Assembly: GCF_002564005.1 (NCBI RefSeq)
Contig: NZ_PDJG01000001.1
Location: 744,001-808,000 of the forward strand
Direction of reading: 5' to 3'
Length of the DNA: 64,000 nucleotides
Source: Sanguibacter antarcticus
Lineage (GTDB): Bacteria; Actinomycetota; Actinomycetes; Actinomycetales; Cellulomonadaceae
Shown: in pieces, positions 9,181-16,888 of the stretch
How positions within the stretch are numbered: the stretch's first letter is position 1
Layout: every line of letters begins with the position of its first letter
The notes under the pieces: generated by a model
Database searches by the model: none
What the model was told of the DNA's origin: nothing
The model's input: only the letters and a program-made list of their open reading frames with translations
Made by a program: the position numbers and the translations under genes

Positions 9181-10407
9181 CTAGTAGTTCCAGACGGTCC
9201 CGTCTTCCAGGCGGACGATCGGGTGGCTGCCTGGAGAGTAGGTGTACCGCTCCGCCTCGGTCTCGTCGAAGTCGACACCGAGGCCGGGAGCGTCGCTGAC
9301 GTACATCATCCCGTTCTCCATCCGGTGCTCGGACGGGAAGAGCGCGTCGCAGGCGGGGGTCCCGAGCACCAGGTACTCCTGGATCCCGAAGTTCGGCGCC
9401 CACGCGTTGAGGTGCGCCTGGGCAGCCATGGACAGCGGCGAGTGGCTGGGGGCCCCGTGGAACCCGGTACGCACGTGGTGCATCGCCGCGAGGTCGACGA
9501 TCCGCTTGACGTGGGTGATGCCGCCTGCATACGTGACGGCGACCCGGATGAAGTCGATCAGCTCGTTCTCGATGAGCTTGTTGCAGTCCCAGATCGAGTT
9601 GAAGACCTCGCCGATCGCGATCGGCACGGTGGAGTGCTGGCGCAGGAGCTTCAGCGCGTCCTGGTCCTCTGCCGGTGTCGGGTCCTCGAGCCAGAAGAGC
9701 CCCACGGGCTCGACCGCCTTGGCGAGCTCGGCTGCCTCTCGAGGCAGGAGCCGGTGGTGCACGTCGTGCAGGATCTTCAGGTCGGGACCGAAGCGCGCCC
9801 GGATCTCGGCAAGAGCCCCGGGCATGTACCGCATGTAGCGGCCGGTGTCCCATCCCTCGACCGAGGGCCGGATGCCGCTGAAGTCGGTGATGTACGGCGT
9901 CGTCCCGACGTCGTCCTTCGGGACGGCATAGCCCGCTGACGGCATGCCCGGGATGCCGCACTGCACGCGGACGGCCTTGAATCCTTGCTCCACGTACGAG
10001 GCGACGGAGTCCATCAGGGCGTCCAGGTCGGAGCCGGCTGCATGGGCGTAGACCATCGCCCCATCCCGGCTCTTGCCACCGAAGAGCTGGTACAGGGGCA
10101 TCCCGGCGAGCTTGCCCTTGATGTCCCACAGGGCCATGTCGATCGCACCGTACGCGGCCATGGCGACCGGACCGCGCCGGAAGTACGCGCCACGGTAGAA
10201 GAGCTGCCAGATGTCCTCGCTGTTGCGCGGGTCCATCCCGACGAGGTTCGGGACCAGGTAGTCGCGCAGATAGGCGGCCGGGAGCGTCTCATGGTTGTTG
10301 AGGGTGGCGTCGCCGAGCCCGTAGATGCCCTGGTCGGTCATGACCTTCAAGGTGACGTAGTTCTTGCCGGGGCCGCCGACGAATACCTGGGCGTCGGTGA
10401 TCTTCAT
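9181..10407 (-). CDS. ManD/RspA-type sugar-acid dehydratase (enolase superfamily)
   Basis: Mandelate racemase/muconate-lactonizing-type enzyme of 408 aa that most resembles the D-mannonate/D-gluconate dehydratase (RspA) group, which removes water from sugar acids to give 2-keto-3-deoxy acids. Seen: MKITDAQVFVGGPGKNYVTLKV start, AAYGAIDMALWDIKGK, the HDVHHRL strand, the metal-binding EDPTPAED and GEVFNSIWDC strands, and the HGAPSHSP catalytic loop. The start was set at MKIT because GGAGA lies 8 bases upstream; a second ATG 15 bases earlier is less likely. It sits 80 bases downstream of a Gfo/Idh/MocA gene on the same strand, suggesting a hexuronate or sugar-acid pathway. The substrate is not predictable from sequence. 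Confidence 0.87.
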   Translation of the reverse strand: MKITDAQVFVGGPGKNYVTLKVMTDQGIYGLGDATLNNHETLPAAYLRDYLVPNLVGMDPRNSEDIWQLFYRGAYFRRGPVAMAAYGAIDMALWDIKGKLAGMPLYQLFGGKSRDGAMVYAHAAGSDLDALMDSVASYVEQGFKAVRVQCGIPGMPSAGYAVPKDDVGTTPYITDFSGIRPSVEGWDTGRYMRYMPGALAEIRARFGPDLKILHDVHHRLLPREAAELAKAVEPVGLFWLEDPTPAEDQDALKLLRQHSTVPIAIGEVFNSIWDCNKLIENELIDFIRVAVTYAGGITHVKRIVDLAAMHHVRTGFHGAPSHSPLSMAAQAHLNAWAPNFGIQEYLVLGTPACDALFPSEHRMENGMMYVSDAPGLGVDFDETEAERYTYSPGSHPIVRLEDGTVWNY

Positions 10408-10487
10408 GGGTAGGGTCTCCATTCGACGGGCGGACAGCGCCGCACGCCGAGGAGCAAGGACCTCCTCGGCGCGCCGCTCGGGGTGGT

Positions 10488-11627
10488 TCAGCTCAGGTCG
10501 GAGACGTCCGTCCAGTGGGCGTCCGAGCGGATCACGTCGATGATCTGCTGGTACTGGCTGCCTTCTCGGAACGTCGGGTAGGGCTCGACGGTCTCGCCCT
10601 GGATGTCCTTGACGAGCTCGCGGGCCAGGTAGTGCCAGCACTGCTCGGTGTCCCCGGTGACGTCTGGGACGGATGCTGCGATGTCCTCGGGGAGTGGCAG
10701 GTCCTCCCACGTCTCGTCCGGTCCCCAGAAGGACAGCTGGCCGGTGCCGTAGTGGCCCTTGAGGTAGATGGCCCCCTCGGTGCCGTAGAACACGATGTGG
10801 TCCTCGTGGAACCGCGGCACGAGCCCGCCGTGCTTGAACAGCACGGACACCGGTCGGGCGGCGAAGGGGCTCTGGAGCTTCGCCAGCACCGTGTAGGACC
10901 ACTCGACGTCGCTCTCGCCCCACTGGAGCGAGGGGTCGTCGAGGTCCTCGGGGATGAAGTCGCGTCGCGTCGCGAAGTTGTGGACACCTTCGACGATGGG
11001 GGCCTTGCCGAGATCGTCGCGGACGTCGCCCATGACCGACAGGATCGTGTCGCCGACGACGGAGGTCACGATCGAGAGGGTGTGGGGGAAGTTGTTGTTG
11101 AGGCGTCCGCCGCCGTCGTCCTTGCGGTGCGACCAGCCGAAGGGGATCTCGCGCTGGAGGTTGAAGTGGGAGATGCACTCGACCTCGACGGGCTCACCGA
11201 TCGCCCCCTGTGCGACGAGCCGCCTTGCGTGCAGGACGCTCGCTGTGTAGCGGAAGCTCGCGGCGTAGGCGGTCTTGACGTTCTTCTCCTGCGCGAGCTC
11301 GTAGAGCTCGACCGCCGTCTCGCCGGAGGTCGTCATCGGCTTGTCGCAGAAGACGTGGCACCCGTGCTCGATCGCCAGCTTGATGTGCTCGTGGTGGGCG
11401 CCGCCCGGCGTCGCGATCGAGACGATGTCGGGCTGGCAGACGTCGAGGGCTTCCTGCCAGCTCGTTCCCGCGTAGGGGATGCCCATCGTGCGTGCAACGT
11501 CTTCGACGACGCTCGGGGTCCGGCCGACGATCCCGACGACCTCGGCTCCAGCACCTCGAAACGCGTCGGCATGGCCTTGGCCCGCAAATCCGGTCCCGCT
11601 GATCAGGACCTTCAACCTGCCACTCAT
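10488..11627 (-). CDS. Gfo/Idh/MocA family NAD(P)-dependent oxidoreductase
   Basis: A 379-residue sugar dehydrogenase-type protein. The N-terminal Rossmann fold shows VLISGTGFAGQGHADAF (residues 7-23), then IATPGGAHHEH and the family motif CDKPMTTSGETA with the catalytic Lys of EKP-type motifs. The C-terminal half is the alpha/beta substrate domain, with GGGRLNNNFPHTLSI near residue 175. A strong Shine-Dalgarno AGGAGG precedes the ATG, which overlaps the stop of a small upstream frame (ATGA). Paired with the dehydratase gene it probably oxidises a sugar or sugar acid in the same catabolic route. Substrate unknown. Confidence 0.88.
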   Translation of the reverse strand: MSGRLKVLISGTGFAGQGHADAFRGAGAEVVGIVGRTPSVVEDVARTMGIPYAGTSWQEALDVCQPDIVSIATPGGAHHEHIKLAIEHGCHVFCDKPMTTSGETAVELYELAQEKNVKTAYAASFRYTASVLHARRLVAQGAIGEPVEVECISHFNLQREIPFGWSHRKDDGGGRLNNNFPHTLSIVTSVVGDTILSVMGDVRDDLGKAPIVEGVHNFATRRDFIPEDLDDPSLQWGESDVEWSYTVLAKLQSPFAARPVSVLFKHGGLVPRFHEDHIVFYGTEGAIYLKGHYGTGQLSFWGPDETWEDLPLPEDIAASVPDVTGDTEQCWHYLARELVKDIQGETVEPYPTFREGSQYQQIIDVIRSDAHWTDVSDLS

Positions 11628-11809
11628 CTGTGACTCCTCCTGTGGACGACTCGTATACCGCGGGCTCGGGGCGCCGCGAGGGCAGCGGGCGCGGCACTGA
11701 TCTCTCGGGCGACGACACCGATCGGGCAGTGTCCGACGTGCACGGCTGACCGGCTCTGCGTCGACGCAGCACCGTCCGCAGCGACGCGCTGGATCGTGGT
11801 CGCTCCCAT
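11624..11809 (-). CDS. Possible 61-aa leader/small protein coupled to the oxidoreductase gene
   Basis: A short frame starting at ATG 11809 with AAAGGAG ten bases upstream and ending in a TGA that overlaps the ATG of the Gfo/Idh/MocA gene (ATGA). The product starts MGATTIQRVAADGAAST, contains one Cys in VGHCPIGVV, and ends in an Arg/His-rich tail. No family is recognised. The G+C-rich third positions in the first half and the precise coupling support translation, but a non-coding leader is possible. Confidence 0.35.
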   Translation of the reverse strand: MGATTIQRVAADGAASTQSRSAVHVGHCPIGVVAREISAAPAALAAPRARGIRVVHRRSHR

Positions 11810-11842
11810 GGGGTGCACGCTCCTTTGCTCGGACCCGGCGCG

Positions 11843-11872
11843 ACTGTACCTGCCACGAGGAAATGAGTGCAA
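11843..11872 (-). promoter_or_regulatory. Candidate promoter of the sugar-acid operon with overlapping inverted repeat
   Basis: On the minus strand TTGCAC (11872-11867) and TACAGT (11848-11843) are separated by 18 bases, a plausible housekeeping promoter. An imperfect inverted repeat with a central CG (11866-11881, TGCAACGATACA core) overlaps the -35 and resembles LacI-family operators. No regulator gene lies nearby. Confidence 0.4.
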
Positions 11873-11881
11873 CGATACAGT

Positions 11882-12190
11882 GAAAGTGACCGAGGTCTCG
11901 TCCGGAGAGGTCCCCGACCGGGGTTTTTTGCGGCTAATCGTCAAGAAGTCGTGACAAGGAATGTGGCCCGTCGCGAGTTGATCGATACACCCCGACGGGC
12001 GAGGGGCACGAGCCTCCCTGCTGGCACGAGCGAAGGCGCAGCGATGTCGCCGGACACCGAAGACTCGTCGAGGTTCCGGGCTCCGTCGTGAGGCTGGCCC
12101 TCGGGTGTCGGGACGTGGCACGGGGTGTCCGCTCGTGCGAGCGGGTGCTGGTCGCTCGGCGTGCGGACGCCGCCCGGCGGGGAACGAAAG
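11882..12190. other. Gene-free stretch
   Basis: About 300 bases upstream of the sugar-acid promoter. I see no convincing coding frame: the open frames on both strands lack ribosome binding sites and family similarity. Apart from the short T-tailed hairpin near 11912-11929 nothing is recognised. Confidence 0.5.
11906..11930 (+). terminator. Possible weak plus-strand terminator
   Basis: CCCC/GGGG with a GACC loop (11912-11923) is followed directly by six T. The stem is only four base pairs, so termination is uncertain. No plus-strand gene is known upstream. Confidence 0.3.
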
Positions 12191-12230
12191 AACCCCTGAA
12201 CTGCATCTCTGCAGGTCAGGGGTTCTTTTT
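12191..12230. terminator. Rho-independent terminator, probably bidirectional
   Basis: A 15-bp stem (12191-12205 with 12210-12224, one A-G mismatch) and TCTC loop, followed on the plus strand by CTTTTT. Read on the minus strand it lies just after tRNA-Asn and is followed by CTTTC, so it can end the tRNA transcript. The better U-tract is on the plus strand. Confidence 0.75.
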
Positions 12231-12235
12231 GCGGG

Positions 12236-12308
<73 letters not shown>

Positions 12309-12327
12309 TCGACCGGAGAAAACTCTA

Positions 12328-12849
12328 TCAGCCTTCCGAGGGTGCTCCTGACGCCGCTGACAGTCGCGACGCCGCGGCCTTGACCAGGGCCGTCGCTGAC
12401 GCGGAACGGAGGTCCGCACCCGGGTCTGCGACCACCTGCAGGAAGAGACCGTCCGTCGCGGAACGGCGGACGGCGACACGTGCGCTCGACCCTTCCGGGA
12501 GGTGCACGGTCTCCGCCATGACCACCGACGACTGGACGCGCTCGCGAAAGACCCGCAAGAAGGCTGTCCGGGTCGGCCGTGCCATGCCCAGCGTGACCTG
12601 AGTCGAACCGTCGACCCACTGGACGACGAGCGTCGACGTGTCGGGCTCCCAGCGACCACGGTCCACGTCGCTCCACGGCCGCAGCGTCGGGGCGTCGGCG
12701 AGGAACGCGATGCCGAGCCTCGTCGCGACGACCCACGAGCCGTCGACGAGCGATGCTTGAGCGATCCGGGTGTCGCCTCGGCTCAGGAGAGGTGCCAGGA
12801 CGGCGCGGAGCTCGGCGGGGAGCGCTTCGTCTCGGGAGAACAGGGCCAT
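12328..12849 (-). CDS. Conserved actinobacterial protein of unknown function
   Basis: A 173-residue soluble protein with no recognised catalytic motif. It begins MALFSRDEALPAELRAVLAPLL, has a beta-rich middle (SWVVATRLGIAFL, TSTLVVQWVDGSTQVTLGM) and an Ala-rich helical C-terminus (SATALVKAAASRLSAA). The composition looks like a PH-like or small beta-barrel domain, but that is a guess. The ATG is preceded by TACGGT six bases upstream (12861-12856 on the minus strand), so the mRNA is probably leaderless. It lies between two tRNA genes on the same strand. I do not assign a function. Confidence 0.7.
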   Translation of the reverse strand: MALFSRDEALPAELRAVLAPLLSRGDTRIAQASLVDGSWVVATRLGIAFLADAPTLRPWSDVDRGRWEPDTSTLVVQWVDGSTQVTLGMARPTRTAFLRVFRERVQSSVVMAETVHLPEGSSARVAVRRSATDGLFLQVVADPGADLRSASATALVKAAASRLSAASGAPSEG

Positions 12850-12903
12850 GTGCCTACCGTAACGTCGACGAGACGGCCGGCCGCTCGTCGCGGTCTGGAT
12901 CGG

Positions 12904-12977
12904 TGCCCCGTGTGGGGCTTGAACCCACGACCAGCCGATTATGAGTCGGGTGCTCTGACCAACTGAGCTAACGGGGC
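12904..12977 (-). tRNA. tRNA with CAT anticodon (probably tRNA-Ile2, otherwise elongator Met)
   Basis: A 74-base cloverleaf on the minus strand: acceptor GCCCCGT/ACGGGGC with discriminator A, D arm GCTC...GAGC, anticodon loop CTCATAA, T arm GTGGG...CCCAC. It lacks the initiator hallmarks (mismatched 1-72, three G-C pairs under the anticodon). C4-G69 and C5-G68 in the acceptor stem fit the TilS recognition pattern of tRNA-Ile2 better than elongator Met. The closing anticodon-stem pair 27-43 is a C-C mismatch. Confidence 0.85.
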
Positions 12978-13037
12978 GCGGAGCCGATCATATCTGTCGC
13001 CGGGCGGACGGGGGCGTGCGGTGCGAAGATCTGTTCC

Positions 13038-13865
13038 GTGACTTTTCAGACATCCGCGCGCAGCGCTGCCAACGACCTCTCCGACTCACGATGGCTCCAG
13101 CTCGTCGCTCGTGGTGGGTACGCCGTCAGCGGTGTGCTCCACATGATTATCGGATGGGTCGCCGTCCGGATCGCGATCCCCGGGAGCTCCAGCAGCGGGA
13201 CCTCGGCAGACCAGAGCGGAGCGCTCGCCGAGATCAAGGAGACGGCCTGGGGGCCGGCGTTCCTGTGGTTCGCTGTCGTTGCGCTCGTAGCTCTCGTCGT
13301 GTGGCAGATCACCGAGGCGATCGTCGGTGGGAGCCCGCGCGGTGACGACTCGACCAAGCAGAAGGCTGCGCGGGCGAAGGCTGCTGCGAAGGCGGTCGTC
13401 TACCTCGTGCTCGCTGGCCTGGCGTTCGGCGTCGTGACGGGCGAGAGCAGCGGGGGAGGCGGCGAGAAGGTCACCCGGTGGCTCATGAGCAGCGGGCTGG
13501 GCAAGGTCGCTGTGGCCGCCGCAGGTCTGGCGATCGTCGTGGTCGGTGGGTATCACGTGTACAAGGGCGTGACGAAGAAGTTCAGGGAAGACCTCGCGGG
13601 TGGTCCGGGGGGTCAGCTGGGGCGAGGTGTCGACGTCACGGGTGTCGCCGGGTACGTCGCCAAGGGCGTGGCGCTGGTGGTCGTCGGTGGGCTCTTCGTG
13701 GTCGGTGCGGTCCAGGCAGACCCGGAGAAGGCGTCAGGGCTCGACGTCGCGCTGAAGTCTCTGGCCGACCTCCCGTACGGCAAGGTTCTCCTCGTCCTGG
13801 TCGGTGTGGGCTTCGTCGCCTACGGGGTGTACTCCTTCGCACGGTCCCGCTACGCGAGGATGTGA
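13038..13865 (+). CDS. DUF1206 domain membrane protein
   Basis: A 275-residue polytopic protein with six predicted TM helices arranged as three DUF1206 repeats of two helices each. Each repeat has the Gly-rich pattern ARGGYAVSGVLHMIIGWVA, AAAKAVVYLVLAGLAFG or GVAGYVAKGVALVVVGG. Charged linkers separate the repeats (SKQKAARAKAAAKA type). Short conserved signatures such as YHVYKGVTKKF and YGVYSFARSRYARM are typical of the family, common in Actinobacteria, and of unknown role. The GTG start has only a weak -10-like AAGATC upstream. It is monocistronic. Confidence 0.88.
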   Translation: MTFQTSARSAANDLSDSRWLQLVARGGYAVSGVLHMIIGWVAVRIAIPGSSSSGTSADQSGALAEIKETAWGPAFLWFAVVALVALVVWQITEAIVGGSPRGDDSTKQKAARAKAAAKAVVYLVLAGLAFGVVTGESSGGGGEKVTRWLMSSGLGKVAVAAAGLAIVVVGGYHVYKGVTKKFREDLAGGPGGQLGRGVDVTGVAGYVAKGVALVVVGGLFVVGAVQADPEKASGLDVALKSLADLPYGKVLLVLVGVGFVAYGVYSFARSRYARM

Positions 13866-13935
13866 CACCGGGGTGTGATCGACGACGATGCCGATCTGTG
13901 CTCTGCGCCGGGTGCTGGCATGAAAGAATGTGCCC

Positions 13936-14424
13936 ATGGCTATCAGAGAGATCCGCGTCATCCCCGACCCTGTTCTTCGCACCCCGTGCGACCAGATCGT
14001 CGTCGTAGATGACCGGGTCAGAGGCCTGGTTGCTGATCTCATCGAGACCGTCGACAACGACGGTCGTGCAGGTCTCGCGGCCAACCAGATCGGTGTGAGC
14101 CTCCGGGCGTTCTCCTGGAACATCGACGACGAGATCGGCTACGTGCTCAACCCGCGCATCGTCGAGCTCTCCGAGGACGAGTACCAGGACGGGGACGAGG
14201 GGTGCCTGTCGGTTCCCGGCCTCTGGTATGCCACCAAGCGTGCGTGGTACGCCCGTGTCGAGGGCATGGATCTCGACGGCAACAAGATCGTGGTCGAGGG
14301 GACCGAGCTCATGGCGCGGTGCCTCCAGCACGAGGTCGACCACCTCGACGGCTTCCTCTACCTCGACCGGCTCGAGAAGTCGGTGCGCAAGAAGGCGATG
14401 CGCGAGCTGCGCGAGTCGCTCTAG
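13936..14424 (+). CDS. def: Peptide deformylase
   Basis: Removes the N-formyl group from nascent peptides using a bound metal. The 162-aa protein carries the three PDF motifs: AGLAANQIG (~46-53; the usual first Gly is Ala), EGCLSVPG with metal ligand Cys90, and QHEVDHLDG with His132, Glu133 and His136. The ATG at 13936 was preferred to the GTG two codons earlier because a -10-like AAGAAT ends six bases before it, the spacing used by other leaderless genes here. Monocistronic, just upstream of DUF3145. Confidence 0.95.
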   Translation: MAIREIRVIPDPVLRTPCDQIVVVDDRVRGLVADLIETVDNDGRAGLAANQIGVSLRAFSWNIDDEIGYVLNPRIVELSEDEYQDGDEGCLSVPGLWYATKRAWYARVEGMDLDGNKIVVEGTELMARCLQHEVDHLDGFLYLDRLEKSVRKKAMRELRESL

Positions 14425-14604
14425 GTCGACGCCCACGTTGGTCAAGACCAGTGATGTAAGGCATGATGTGCTCCAGCAGTATCGGTTCGTCGCCGGTCTG
14501 CCGTTCAGAGAAGCATCCGTGCGTCTCTGAACTGTATCGACAGAGTAGTTCACCTGGGTTCTGAGGTCGTTGGGGAAGACGCATCTCAACCTGGGAGGGA
14601 CAAC

Positions 14605-15105
14605 ATGGCTGGTGCAATCACCCGCGGCGTACTTTTCGTGCACTCATCTCCACGCGCGCTCTGCCCACACATGGAGTGGGCAGCGGGCAACGTCCTTGGC
14701 GAGCCTGTCTCGCTCCAGTGGACGGAGCAGCCTGCTGCGCCCGGACTCTTCCGGGCTGAGTACTCCTGGTCGGGTCCTGCCGGAACCGGTTCGCGTCTTG
14801 CGTCATCGTTGCGCGGCTGGACGCACCTGCGGTACGAGGTGACCGAGGAGGCCAGCACCGGGACCGACGGTTCGCGGTGGAGCCACACGCCTGAGCTCGG
14901 GATCTTCCACGCAGCCACAGACGTCCACGGCAATGTCGTCATCCCTGAGGACCGCGTCCGAGCAGCGCTGGAGTTTGCTGCCGACCCCCGCCGGATGCGT
15001 GACGAGCTCCACCTCGCGCTGGGACAGGCGTGGGACGACGAGCTCGAGCCCTTCCGCTACGCGGGCGCCGGCGCACCCGTCCGGTGGCTCCACCGCGTCG
15101 GCTGA
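14605..15105 (+). CDS. DUF3145 family protein
   Basis: A 166-residue cytosolic protein conserved across Actinobacteria, beginning MAGAITRGVLFVHSSPRALCPHMEWA and containing LQWTEQPAAPGLFRAEY, LRGWTHLRYEVTEEAS and VIPEDRVRAAL, all characteristic of DUF3145. Its function is not established. A strong ribosome binding site (GGGAGGG) precedes the ATG. It is convergent with fabF and separated from it by a perfect 22-bp hairpin. Genes of this family often lie near fatty-acid synthesis genes, as here, but no role can be inferred from that alone. Confidence 0.9.
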   Translation: MAGAITRGVLFVHSSPRALCPHMEWAAGNVLGEPVSLQWTEQPAAPGLFRAEYSWSGPAGTGSRLASSLRGWTHLRYEVTEEASTGTDGSRWSHTPELGIFHAATDVHGNVVIPEDRVRAALEFAADPRRMRDELHLALGQAWDDELEPFRYAGAGAPVRWLHRVG

Positions 15106-15172
15106 GTACCGCGTCGGTGCGGGCACCGGGTCGATCGGGCACCGCGGCCCCGTCGCACCTGGCGCCCTCCAT

Positions 15173-15219
15173 GTACGACTGAAGGCTGCACCCCGCCGGG
15201 GTGCAGCCTTCAGTCGTAC
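15173..15219. terminator. Bidirectional hairpin between DUF3145 and fabF
   Basis: A perfect 22-bp inverted repeat (15173-15194 with 15198-15219) and a 3-base GCC loop between convergent genes. There is no T-tract, so it may work as a bidirectional I-shaped terminator or an mRNA 3'-end stabiliser. Confidence 0.8.
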
Positions 15220-15238
15220 CTGCGCTGCGTCGGGTGCG

Positions 15239-16483
15239 CTACTCGCTCGTGACGACGAGCGCCACGTTGTGTCCGCCAAAACCGAACGAGTTGTTGATCG
15301 CAGCAACCGGACCCGAGCGCAGCGGGCGGGGCGCGTCGCGCACGAGGTCGAGACCGAGCTCCGGGTCCGGGTCCGTGACGTTGATCGTGGGTGGGGCTGT
15401 CCGCTCGTGCAGCGCGAGGACGGTGAAGATGGTCTCCAGCGCACCTGCACCGCCGAGAAGGTGGCCTGTCATCGATTTCGTCGCAGACAGCGCGACACCG
15501 TCGGCGCTCGACCCGAGGACCTGGCTCACCGACCGTGCCTCGATGAGGTCGCCGACGACCGTGGACGTCGCATGGGCGTTGATGTGCACCACGTCGCTGG
15601 CAGTCACGCCAGCGTCGTCGAGAGCTGACTGCATGGCACGGACCTGTCCGTCGCCGGTCGGCTCAGGGGAGGTGATGTGGTATCCGTCAGCGGAGAGCCC
15701 GATGCCGCCGATCGTGGCGTACACGCGTGCCCCGCGCGTAGCCGCGTGCTCCGCCGACTCGAGGACGACGACGCCGGCGCCCTCTCCGATGACGAAACCG
15801 TCGCGAGCGAGGTCGTAGGGGCGTGATGCGCCTGCCGGGTCGTCGTTGCGGAGCGAGAGCGTCCGCGATGCGGCGAAGGCCGAGATCGGCATCGGGTGGA
15901 TGGTCGCCTCGGTGCCTCCCGCGACGACGACGTCAGCGCGGCCGCTGCGGATCATCTCGACTCCGTAGGCGATCGCCTCAGAGCCGGAAGCGCACGCGGA
16001 CACGAGCGCGTGCGCCCCTGCTCGGGCACCGAGCTCGAGCGAGACGTAGGCCGTGGGGGAGTTGGGCATGAGCATGGGGACGGTCATGGGCAGGACGCGA
16101 CGTGCGCCCTTCTCGCGGAGGGTGTCCCACGCGTCGAGCGTGGTCCAGATCCCACCGATGCCGGAGGAGACCACGGTGCCCAGCCGGTCACCGTCGACCT
16201 CGGGTGCGCCTGCGTCGGCCCACGCCTCGCGTGCGGCGATGATGGCGTACTGGGTCGAGGGGTCCATGCGCTTGATCTCGGTCCGTGGAAGGACCTCCTC
16301 GGGCTTGACCTTGATGGTCGCCGCGAAGTTCACGGGCATGCCGTAGGTCTCGGCCCAGTCGTTGTCGAGGGTGCGTGCACCAGACTCACCGGCGAGCGCG
16401 GCGGTCCAGGTGGAGGTCACGTCGCCGCCGAGCGGCGTGGTGGCACCGAGGCCGGTGACGACGACGTCGCGAACGTTGGTCAT
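15239..16483 (-). CDS. fabF: Beta-ketoacyl-ACP synthase II FabF (KAS II)
   Basis: Condenses malonyl-ACP with acyl-ACP in FAS-II chain elongation. The 414-aa thiolase-fold protein has catalytic Cys164 in VSACASGSEAIAYG and the two His residues in HINAHATSTVVGD and KSMTGHLLGG. The C-terminal NSFGFGGHN motif is also present. AGGAG sits five bases before the ATG. It is the last gene of the fabD-fabH-acpP-fabF operon on the minus strand. The order corresponds to fabD-acpM-kasA in mycobacteria, with fabH added. Confidence 0.96.
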   Translation of the reverse strand: MTNVRDVVVTGLGATTPLGGDVTSTWTAALAGESGARTLDNDWAETYGMPVNFAATIKVKPEEVLPRTEIKRMDPSTQYAIIAAREAWADAGAPEVDGDRLGTVVSSGIGGIWTTLDAWDTLREKGARRVLPMTVPMLMPNSPTAYVSLELGARAGAHALVSACASGSEAIAYGVEMIRSGRADVVVAGGTEATIHPMPISAFAASRTLSLRNDDPAGASRPYDLARDGFVIGEGAGVVVLESAEHAATRGARVYATIGGIGLSADGYHITSPEPTGDGQVRAMQSALDDAGVTASDVVHINAHATSTVVGDLIEARSVSQVLGSSADGVALSATKSMTGHLLGGAGALETIFTVLALHERTAPPTINVTDPDPELGLDLVRDAPRPLRSGPVAAINNSFGFGGHNVALVVTSE

Positions 16484-16578
16484 GTGAGCTCCTGGGTGAG
16501 GTGGTGGCGAGGTGACTGTCTGGCGCCCGGCTGCAGGTGCGTTCGCCGGGCGCCAGACGAGTCGGGGGGAGGCGCAGG

Positions 16579-16827
16579 TCAGGCCTGGGCGCCGGTGATG
16601 AAGGTGACGGCGTCGCCGACGGTCGCGAGGTTCTTGACCTCGTCGTCGGGGATGGTGACGGAGAACTTGTCCTCGGCGTGGGTGACGATCGTCATCATCG
16701 ACAGGGAGTCGATGTCGAGGTCGTCCGTGAAGGACTTCTCGGAGGTCACGGAGTCGGCCGGGAGCCCGGTCTCCTCGGCGACGATCTCGGCGAGGCCGGC
16801 GAGGACGTCTTCTGCGGTGTGTGCCAT
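16579..16827 (-). CDS. acpP: Acyl carrier protein
   Basis: An 82-aa acidic four-helix protein that carries growing acyl chains on 4'-phosphopantetheine. The attachment Ser is in DDLDIDSLSMM (helix II start). The start was set at MAHTAEDV because AGGAG precedes this ATG; the frame is open further upstream but without a start signal. It lies between fabH and fabF in the FAS-II operon. Confidence 0.97.
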   Translation of the reverse strand: MAHTAEDVLAGLAEIVAEETGLPADSVTSEKSFTDDLDIDSLSMMTIVTHAEDKFSVTIPDDEVKNLATVGDAVTFITGAQA

Positions 16828-16888
16828 GTGTGCTGCTCCTTGGTGAGGTCGGCCGCGTGCGCGGCGTCGTGAGGCGTACTGGGGAAAC

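Noticed and set aside
11810..12121. Upstream extension of the 61-codon leader ORF
   Set aside because: Would start upstream of the promoter and lacks a ribosome binding site.
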